This document shows, in pieces, positions 57,863 to 64,000 of a stretch of DNA of 64,000 bases. How positions within the stretch are numbered: position 1 is the stretch's first letter; each line of letters starts with the position of its first letter. This stretch comes from Fabrea salina (Eukaryota; Ciliophora; Heterotrichea; Heterotrichida; Fabreidae). Where the stretch lies: the NCBI GenBank assembly GCA_022984795.1, contig JALIHJ010000033.1, positions 62,001-126,000 of the forward strand. Reading direction: 5' to 3'. Position numbers and translations under genes: made by a program. The notes under the pieces were generated by a model. It did not search any database and was not told the DNA's origin. It worked only from the letters and a program-made list of their open reading frames with translations.

Positions 57863-58345
57863 ATGGTGAGATATAAGTAGAGTTCAATCGTAGTAGCAAG
57901 CCCAGGCGAATTTAATCACATCCTCCGTGTCCTCAATACAAACCTCAACGGAAAAGAGAAGGTGGCCTTTGCCATCACAAAAATCAAAGGAATTGGACGC
58001 CGCTTTTCCCACATCGTCTGCAAGCGCGCAGGAATAGATCTCAACAAACGTGCTGGCGAACTCAGCGAGGAAGAGATTGAGAAGATAGTCACTATCCTTT
58101 CCAACCCCAAAGACTACGACATCCCTAACTGGTTCCTCAATAGGAGAAGAGATGTAGTGAACGGCACAGACTCGCAGTTGGTGGCTAACTGGTTGGACGC
58201 CAAAATGAGAGAAGACTTGGAGCGCATGAAGAAAATGATGAGCAACAGAGGTCTTAGGAACTGGTGGGGCATCAAAGTCCGTGGTCAAAAAACCAAATCC
58301 ACTGGCAGAAGAGGAAGAACTATGGGAGTCACCAAGAAGAAGTAA
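57863..58345 (+). CDS. RPS18: Small-subunit ribosomal protein uS13 (RPS18), intron after the ATG
   Basis: ATG at 57863-57865, 15-nt intron, then exon 57881-58345; 155 aa. The spliced start is [20 protein letters not shown]. Diagnostic segments follow: [68 protein letters not shown] and the tail [16 protein letters not shown]. It sits at the head of the 40S subunit. Length matches the family (about 152-155 aa). Confidence 0.96.
57866..57880 (+). other. 15-nt intron directly after the RPS18 start codon
   Basis: GTGAGATATAAGTAG. It is the only one of the nine with GTG rather than GTA. Removal puts ATG in frame with [15 protein letters not shown]. Confidence 0.92.
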
Positions 58346-58472
58346 CTTTAATAACTTCTCTCTTACACAAAGCTTAGTTCTTGGAACTGCACAAGGGATT
58401 ACCCTTCAACTTTCCAAACTCATTTAAACTCTAGGCTTAGTCCATACAAAATCTCGTTAAAATTAACTCTAA

Positions 58473-60542
58473 ATGGAAAACTCGCCCTCAACGCCTTTAT
58501 TCCAGAGTCCAAAAAGCATAGATTCCCGGGGCTACAGTCCAATAGTTCAACTACTCAAATCGCCAGAGCCTCCTAAGAACTCAGCTTCTCATTTCATGCA
58601 CTACGTCTATGAAGTTCTTTCAAATCTTAGCACTCACTCAAAGGCCTACTTTAAGTTTGAGGAGTTCACTCCAGCCCTAGCTAGCTTTGCAAACTCATGG
58701 TTAGAGTCTGCAGGGACTGGAAGTTTTTGCTTAACTTTTAACACTTCAAACGATCAGTACTGTACTGACTGCAGTGAACTCAGAGCTGAAATAGACAGAA
58801 TAGAGTCTATTCACATGGCTGAAATTGAAAACTTTTACAAAAACCTACAGGAAAAGAACCTAGAGATTCTTAACTTAAAAAAAGAAATCCAAAAACTCCA
58901 AAACAGGGTTAAAGTAGGTAGTTACGAAAGAATATACTCTAAGTACATATCCAAAATAAGAACTGAAATCCAAAACTTACTAGACATTGCACTTCCTCAA
59001 GTAGGCGAGGAAGTAGAACTAGACCTGCACAACTTTTTAAAAGCTTTAAGAAGGAACCTATCCCAACTGCCTAACAAGTTCATAAGAAAACTAGGCTACA
59101 AACCCCAAGGAAAAAACATTGCTAACTGCAACCTTTTGGACATCCAAACAACTATAGACAGACTTAACGAAGTCCACAAACAAGTAACTGAAACCTTTGA
59201 GCAAAACTTCAGAGTGAACATTGGGAATTTTGAACTGACCCTAGTAGTAACAAGGGACTCTGCCAAAGAAAGCTTAGTGAAGAGGAGAAGAAGAAGACTG
59301 CTCACAAAGAAGAACTTCACTGAACAAGACCAGCTCCAAGACTTTCTAGACTCCTTTTCAAAAAACATGAAAGCAGCTTACTATAACGAACTCTCGCAAA
59401 TGGAAAACATGTTGTGTGGGTTGCACGAAGAAATTGAAGAGTCGAAGTATCTTCAAGGGAACCATAAAGGGGTTTCTTTCGAAGTCAACAAAGAACTTTA
59501 CAGAGAAATCAGAGCTAAAGAAGAAGAAATTTCTGTTCTGACTCACAACCTTAACAAAGCCCAGTTAAAAACAGAGTCACTTGTTAAGAGACTCAAAGAA
59601 GAAGAAGAAAAGAGTTACAAAGTTTCTGAAGAAAACCAAAGGATCAAACAAAACCTCAACCTGTTTAAAAAAGAGGTTGGTGAAGTCTTTGAAACTCAAG
59701 ACATAAAAACCACAGACACCAGATTCAGAAAACTAACTCCTAGACTGCTAACTAAGAAAGTCATAGAAGACTCCAACGCAATCACCAGAAAGGTCCAAAG
59801 GAGCTTAGCTTGTATAGAAAAAGAATGGATTTACAGAGAAGAAAAGTCCTTGATCAAGTCCCAAAGAGACCGAACTCCAACACCAACTCCTCTAGTATCC
59901 TTGAACTCCTCACTAACTAGAGGCTTTAAGCTTTCAAGGTCAGTGTCTCCTATTTCAGACGTTCCAAACCTTTCCTTCAAGTCAATCTCTTGGATATCCC
60001 AAGACAGGTCACAAAGAACTCAGAGACAAGAAGAAGTAGACTACTTGCGGAAAGAACTTGACTCTTGTTTAGAAGAAAAATCTAAACTAGAACACAGACT
60101 CAAAGAACTCGAAGAACAAGGAGCTTCCACTAAACTCGAAAACATCAAAGCTAAAGAAAAAGAAGCCTCCAAACTCTTAGAAATGAGACTTGAGGAGTAC
60201 AACAAAGTCCTAGAACTCAAAAACCACCACCAAAAACAATCTGAAGAAATTAAAAATCAACAAAAAAGACTTTTGGAACAAAAACACCAACTAGAAAGCA
60301 AGTCTGAGTACCTACAGCAAGACTTAGAAAACTTAAAAAAAGTTGAGTCGAGTATTAGCAAAATGCTAAGTGGCAACGCAAAAGGCTGTTTAGAGTTGCT
60401 GAGAAACCAAAGAAAAGAACTCTGCAAAGAAAGAGACCAACTAGCTTCTGTTAAGTTTGAATACCAATTAAAGATTCAAAAACTCAAAGAAAGTTTCCAG
60501 GAGTTCTTGGATGTCACAGTTAATAATGGAGTTAATAAATGA
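58473..60542 (+). CDS. Long coiled-coil protein
   Basis: A 689-aa protein. N-terminal folded-looking part to about 90; coiled coils at about 95-150, 350-420 and 520-670 (EQKHQLESKSEYLQQDLENL); a basic patch near 270 (KRRRRRLLTKK); a Ser/Thr-rich gap at about 460-520. No family is recognised. The final TGA overlaps the ATG of the next gene, giving the four-base sequence ATGA. Confidence 0.87.
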   Translation: MENSPSTPLFQSPKSIDSRGYSPIVQLLKSPEPPKNSASHFMHYVYEVLSNLSTHSKAYFKFEEFTPALASFANSWLESAGTGSFCLTFNTSNDQYCTDCSELRAEIDRIESIHMAEIENFYKNLQEKNLEILNLKKEIQKLQNRVKVGSYERIYSKYISKIRTEIQNLLDIALPQVGEEVELDLHNFLKALRRNLSQLPNKFIRKLGYKPQGKNIANCNLLDIQTTIDRLNEVHKQVTETFEQNFRVNIGNFELTLVVTRDSAKESLVKRRRRRLLTKKNFTEQDQLQDFLDSFSKNMKAAYYNELSQMENMLCGLHEEIEESKYLQGNHKGVSFEVNKELYREIRAKEEEISVLTHNLNKAQLKTESLVKRLKEEEEKSYKVSEENQRIKQNLNLFKKEVGEVFETQDIKTTDTRFRKLTPRLLTKKVIEDSNAITRKVQRSLACIEKEWIYREEKSLIKSQRDRTPTPTPLVSLNSSLTRGFKLSRSVSPISDVPNLSFKSISWISQDRSQRTQRQEEVDYLRKELDSCLEEKSKLEHRLKELEEQGASTKLENIKAKEKEASKLLEMRLEEYNKVLELKNHHQKQSEEIKNQQKRLLEQKHQLESKSEYLQQDLENLKKVESSISKMLSGNAKGCLELLRNQRKELCKERDQLASVKFEYQLKIQKLKESFQEFLDVTVNNGVNK

Positions 60543-62065
60543 TAGGTCAGGACTTAAAAAAGCTATTACTAGTGGTCTTATGCTTAAACATAAGCTTACT
60601 GTACCTATACTTTCCCACGGACACAAGCACCTTTTTAAGAGAGTACGTAGTTTTAGCTCCTGCCTACGAAGACTCGCCTTTTTCTCACTGGGAAGAGTCC
60701 CAACCCTGGAAAACCTACTTAGACTCGCTTAACTTAAACAAAGACCACCAAAACATACTCAACGACCCTGATTACTGCGAAAAGGTTAAAGAGTACCAGA
60801 GAGCCGCTAAATTGAGTTTCGACTCTAGAGGACTGCCTCTTAAAAAAAGCAAAGTAGTGTACTCTGACTACTCGCCAGGACTCTTAGTTAAGAAGATCCT
60901 TAAGAACTACACCACGCCTGTACTTCTAAACCACTTCGGAGGCATGAGCAAAGGAAAGACTCCTTATGACAACTTGCCTCAGTCAGTAAACATGTTTTTC
61001 GAACTCCAGCCTTCCTGGCACATCTACCACCAAATAGGCGTCAACTTTTTGTGTGAAGGGCAGATTTACAACCACATTCCAGGGAACTCTTGGCTTAACT
61101 ACAAAGACGTAACTGCTAACACCATGAGGGATTACTCCAAGTACTACGTTGGAAGGGAGTACTGCTTTGACCCCTGGAAAGTAATGCCTTACAGTTTAGA
61201 CCTAACAATAGAAAGCGACTGCAAAGAGTTCACTAGTGAACTTGAAGAGAACCTTAACTCCAAAGAAATCAAGTGGATGACTAAAAAAAGCAGGTTTTCT
61301 CACAACGGACAAGGAGTCTTTATAGTTGACCAGAAAAAAGCAAAAGAGCTGCTTAAAAACAAGTGCCCCTGGGAAGAAAAGTGGCAAGCCCAAAGGTACA
61401 TACCTAACCCTATGCTTATCATGAACCGGAAGTTCGACTTTAGAGCTTACATGTTTATTGCAAGCATGGATCCTTTGATGATCCTTTACCACGACGGATT
61501 TGTTAAAATTAGTTTGGTTGAGTACGAAGCTGAGTCTTCAGACTTAGCTTCACACCTAACCAACACCAAAATTGCTGAAAAAAGCCTCAAGAACAAAAAC
61601 ATAACTTCTGAAGAAACTAAAGCTTTGTTGGAAGACCAAAGTTGGAGTTTCGAACACTTCGAAAGTCACATGTTGAGCCAGAACTTGATTTCTGAGAACT
61701 GGATGGACAACACTTTAAGGAAGCACATTAAAAAAGTAATGTTTCACTTGGTAAGGATGAACTTAGACAAACTGCTTAGACACCCACGCGTGTTTGAGTT
61801 GTTTGGACTGGACTTTTTGATAGACACAGACTTAAACATTTGGTACATCGAAACTAACTTAACGCCAAGCATCGGAAGTACTTCAGAAGAAAAAAAGAAA
61901 GTAAACACTAAGTTAGTGACTGACATCATTGACTTAGAGTACTCATTGTTATACGGAGCTGACTTTGACTCTTTGTTGAAAAAAACTAATTTTGAGTGGG
62001 TTTTTGATGGAAGGAAAGTAGGAGTTCAAAGGTACCACGGGCTTCTGGAAGAAGACTGTGTTTAA
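60539..62065 (+). CDS. TTLL-family tubulin ligase with N-terminal membrane anchor
   Basis: A 508-aa protein. An N-terminal hydrophobic helix (LLLVVLCLNISLLYLYF) is followed by a TTL domain (about 115-480): KWMTKKSRFSHNGQGVFIV, WQAQRYIPNPMLIMNRKFDF with RAYMFI, and FELFGLDFLIDTDLNIWYIE with TNLTPSI. The Mg-binding E-x-N of the last motif is kept. TTLLs add Tyr, Glu or Gly to tubulin or other proteins; most are cytosolic, so the anchor is unusual. TAA codons directly precede the ATG in frame, so the start cannot lie upstream without splicing. Confidence 0.88.
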   Translation: MIGQDLKKLLLVVLCLNISLLYLYFPTDTSTFLREYVVLAPAYEDSPFSHWEESQPWKTYLDSLNLNKDHQNILNDPDYCEKVKEYQRAAKLSFDSRGLPLKKSKVVYSDYSPGLLVKKILKNYTTPVLLNHFGGMSKGKTPYDNLPQSVNMFFELQPSWHIYHQIGVNFLCEGQIYNHIPGNSWLNYKDVTANTMRDYSKYYVGREYCFDPWKVMPYSLDLTIESDCKEFTSELEENLNSKEIKWMTKKSRFSHNGQGVFIVDQKKAKELLKNKCPWEEKWQAQRYIPNPMLIMNRKFDFRAYMFIASMDPLMILYHDGFVKISLVEYEAESSDLASHLTNTKIAEKSLKNKNITSEETKALLEDQSWSFEHFESHMLSQNLISENWMDNTLRKHIKKVMFHLVRMNLDKLLRHPRVFELFGLDFLIDTDLNIWYIETNLTPSIGSTSEEKKKVNTKLVTDIIDLEYSLLYGADFDSLLKKTNFEWVFDGRKVGVQRYHGLLEEDCV

Positions 62066-62442
62066 GAAAAGATGCTTTTGATTTTAGTTCTGTAGTTAGC
62101 TTTTAGTTGGTCTTTTTGTTGCTGGATTTCTTTTTTGTAGTTTTGTTTTTCTTGTATTAAGTTGTTTTTTTGAGTTTCAAAAGTTTTTAAGTTTTGGTTG
62201 CATTTAGTTTCTAGAGAGTTTATGAAAGACTTCATTTTAAGCAAAGCTTCTGAGTAGTTTTCCGAAGGAGGTGTTTCTCTGTGCTTCATTGCTTGTAAGT
62301 TGCTTTTAAGAGAAGTTGTTTCTGAGAAGCATTTTTCGTCTGACTTAAACTTACAGGTTTTTTGGGACTTGGTGTAGGTGTTAATGCAATTCAGAATTTC
62401 TTGGTTGATTGAGTTAAGTTCAGAGTTAAGTTTTTCTTCCAT
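62062..62442 (-). CDS. Small coiled-coil protein
   Basis: A 126-aa protein, two helical stretches with a C-terminal coiled coil (KNNLIQEKQNYKKEIQQQKD). No family is recognised. Its TAA shares TTAA with the TTLL stop, and its ATG is 14 nt from the divergent calpain start. Confidence 0.8.
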   Translation of the reverse strand: MEEKLNSELNSINQEILNCINTYTKSQKTCKFKSDEKCFSETTSLKSNLQAMKHRETPPSENYSEALLKMKSFINSLETKCNQNLKTFETQKNNLIQEKQNYKKEIQQQKDQLKANYRTKIKSIFS

Positions 62443-62456
62443 TACAAAACGAACAA
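62443..62456. promoter_or_regulatory. 14-nt spacer between divergent starts
   Basis: The ATGs at 62442 (minus) and 62457 (plus) leave only 14 AT-rich bases. Promoter elements for at least one gene must therefore lie inside coding sequence, or the annotated starts lie in unusually short leaders. Confidence 0.4.
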
Positions 62457-64000
62457 ATGGAGTGGTGGGAAGATGATGACGATATTTTCATGTCGGATGA
62501 AGAATTCGACGCACTAGAAGACTTTGAAGATGACCTTGACTTTGAAGACGGACTGGTCTTTAAAAACAGGGACGAATTAGCCCAAATGGGGCATAGTCTT
62601 TACTCAGACATGATCCACGACACTTCAAACAAGGGCGAAAAAGCCAGAATTGTTGAAAACTACCAAAAAAGTAAGGAAAAATACACTGATAAGCAGTTCC
62701 CTCCTGACTCTACAAGTCTTGTAAAGGACTGGGGGCTCCTAGACTTCCACACCCAAAAAGAATGGCGTAGGTTCGTATGGAAACGTTCTGACGAAATCTT
62801 TAAGCACCCCATTAAAGTATTTGACGAAATCAGTCCTAACGACATCAACCAAGGACAGCTAGGAGACTGTTACTTTTTGTCAACTCTGTCTGCCATAGCT
62901 GAGTTTCCTGCCAGGATCAAAAAGCTTTTTGACACTCAAGAACATCAGCCTTCAGGGTGCTATACTGTGAACATCTGTGACATGGGAGTTTGGTGTGACG
63001 TTGTAGTAGACGACTTCTTCCCCTGCACTCCTGACGGACAAATAGCTTTTTCAGGTCCTGAGTACACCTCAGGAACTACTGAACTTTGGGTGCTTCTGCT
63101 AGAAAAAGCTTGGGCTAAGCGTTTTGGAAGTTACTGGGCAATAGACGCAGGACTTACTGAAGAAGCTTTGAGAGACCTCACAGGTGGACCTTGTTTTACT
63201 GTGAACTCAGACGAAGAAGACTTATGGGACAAAATCTACGACGCTAACAAAAAGAACTTTATTATAACGGCTGCAAGTGCAGGGGACGACGGATGCGGAG
63301 ACATGGTGAACGATGTAGGACTTGTAGCACTGCACGCTTACGCTGTAATAGACGCGAGAGAAGTCAAAACCCGAGCTGGACTTGAAAGGATTCTAGAAAT
63401 CAGGAACCCTTGGGGCGAACAAGAGTGGACTGGGGACTGGTCAGACAAGTCTGACAAGTGGACTCCTGAACTCAAAAAAGAACTTGGCTGGGAGAACTCT
63501 GATGATGGAAGGTTCTGGATGCCTATTGAAGACTTTGTGAACTTTTTTTCTAACGTAACTATTTGCTGCGTGCACGACAACTACCAATACCAAGGAATCC
63601 AGAAGAACCAACCTCAAGACGGTTCGAGTATATTCAAGGTGTCCTTGGAAGAAGGAGGCATGACCTACTTCATGGTGACTCAAATGGATGCTAGAAGATT
63701 TGACGAGGACTGTGAGTACGACTACTCGCCTGTAAGAATAATCCTAGCTAGAATTGAGGACGGCGAGTTGCTTTTTTTGAAAGGCTACGCCAACGCATTT
63801 GAAAGGGACGTTTGGATAAGTGAAGAAGTTGAGGCAGGCGAATACTTAGTGTACGTTCAGATTGACTGGACAGGTGACTTTACAGACCAGTTTGGGTTTT
63901 CAGTGTACTCAGGCTCTAAAGTTAAACTTTCAGACGTGTCTTTCCAAGAAGTTAACTTTCTACAAAGAGTCTTCAGCGTTGAAACAGCTGAAAGCGAAGG
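62457..64000 (+). CDS. Calpain-family cysteine protease, cut by window edge
   Basis: At least 514 codons, open to the right edge. An acidic N-terminus (WWEDDDDIFMSDEEFDALED) precedes the CysPc domain. The catalytic triad is visible as C138 (QGQLGDCYFLS), H293 (LHAYAVIDA) and N317 (EIRNPWGEQEW). A domain-III/C2L-like part begins about residue 375 (GGMTYFMVTQMDARRFDEDC). Calpains make limited Ca2+-dependent cuts in proteins. There is no penta-EF-hand in the visible part; the C-terminus is missing. Confidence 0.93.
   Translation, partial: MEWWEDDDDIFMSDEEFDALEDFEDDLDFEDGLVFKNRDELAQMGHSLYSDMIHDTSNKGEKARIVENYQKSKEKYTDKQFPPDSTSLVKDWGLLDFHTQKEWRRFVWKRSDEIFKHPIKVFDEISPNDINQGQLGDCYFLSTLSAIAEFPARIKKLFDTQEHQPSGCYTVNICDMGVWCDVVVDDFFPCTPDGQIAFSGPEYTSGTTELWVLLLEKAWAKRFGSYWAIDAGLTEEALRDLTGGPCFTVNSDEEDLWDKIYDANKKNFIITAASAGDDGCGDMVNDVGLVALHAYAVIDAREVKTRAGLERILEIRNPWGEQEWTGDWSDKSDKWTPELKKELGWENSDDGRFWMPIEDFVNFFSNVTICCVHDNYQYQGIQKNQPQDGSSIFKVSLEEGGMTYFMVTQMDARRFDEDCEYDYSPVRIILARIEDGELLFLKGYANAFERDVWISEEVEAGEYLVYVQIDWTGDFTDQFGFSVYSGSKVKLSDVSFQEVNFLQRVFSVETAESE

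Noticed and set aside
1-64000. A TGA=Trp genetic code as in Blepharisma
   Set aside because: Frames of up to about 2,300 codons have no in-frame TGA, Trp is TGG throughout, and one gene ends in TGA.

Overview
The window reads as macronuclear DNA of a heterotrich ciliate, most probably Stentor or a close relative. I found nine introns, all exactly 15 nt long, with GT..AG ends and an A at position 10. TAA, TAG and TGA all act as stops, and open frames of more than 2,000 codons contain no in-frame TGA, which argues against Blepharisma-type codes. Genes are packed with almost no spacing. I count 45 protein genes and one tRNA gene in 64 kb. Species assignment is inference. I saw no virus-like element, CRISPR array or insertion sequence with ends; the only transposon-like gene looks like a host-retained Merlin/ISXO2-type transposase.

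Layout. 1-11.6 kb: two very large secreted or membrane proteins built from TIG/PA14 or LamG-like and Cys-rich modules (minus strand), with a TPR protein between them. 11.8-23.1 kb: a WD40 cluster of four tandem minus-strand paralogues 11-17 nt apart (one with a frame break), an F-box-like/WD40 gene, the transposase-like gene, a ciliary MNS1 homologue, a small secreted protein and a pseudokinase-WD40 fusion. 23.1-29.2 kb: a two-TM protein of a 'GPP' family, a tandem pair of cyclic-nucleotide-binding-domain genes with matching introns, PTRH2, a dual-specificity phosphatase and a longin R-SNARE. 29.3-42.4 kb: a MORN protein, an EF-hand/ARM/PB1/EF-hand protein, coiled-coil proteins, a SIAH-type E3, a KIFBP homologue (one frame break), a four-TM protein and two more GPP-family genes. 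42.4-47.2 kb: a third member of the giant family, with a one-base frame break inside a tandem repeat. 47.2-64 kb: RPL17, tRNA-Leu(CAG), a cytosolic carboxypeptidase, a PX protein, an F-box protein with a dynein-stalk-like C-terminus, a PUF protein, methionyl-tRNA synthetase, a DHHC acyltransferase, RPS18, a coiled-coil protein, a membrane-anchored TTLL and a calpain cut by the window edge.

Functions are mixed. Microtubule and cilium genes are frequent (MNS1, KIFBP, CCP-type deglutamylase, TTLL, the F-box/dynein-stalk protein, MORN), as are signalling scaffolds (WD40, TPR, CNB, EF-hand). No operon logic is claimed, but the spacing is extreme: neighbouring genes share TTAA or ATGA stop/start bases, and divergent starts lie as close as 14 nt. 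The most unusual items are the F-box/dynein-stalk fusion, a CxC-x11-H-x4-H module placed before either TPR or WD40 repeats, the pseudokinase-WD40 gene, the EF-ARM-PB1-EF protein and the GPP family of hairpin membrane proteins.
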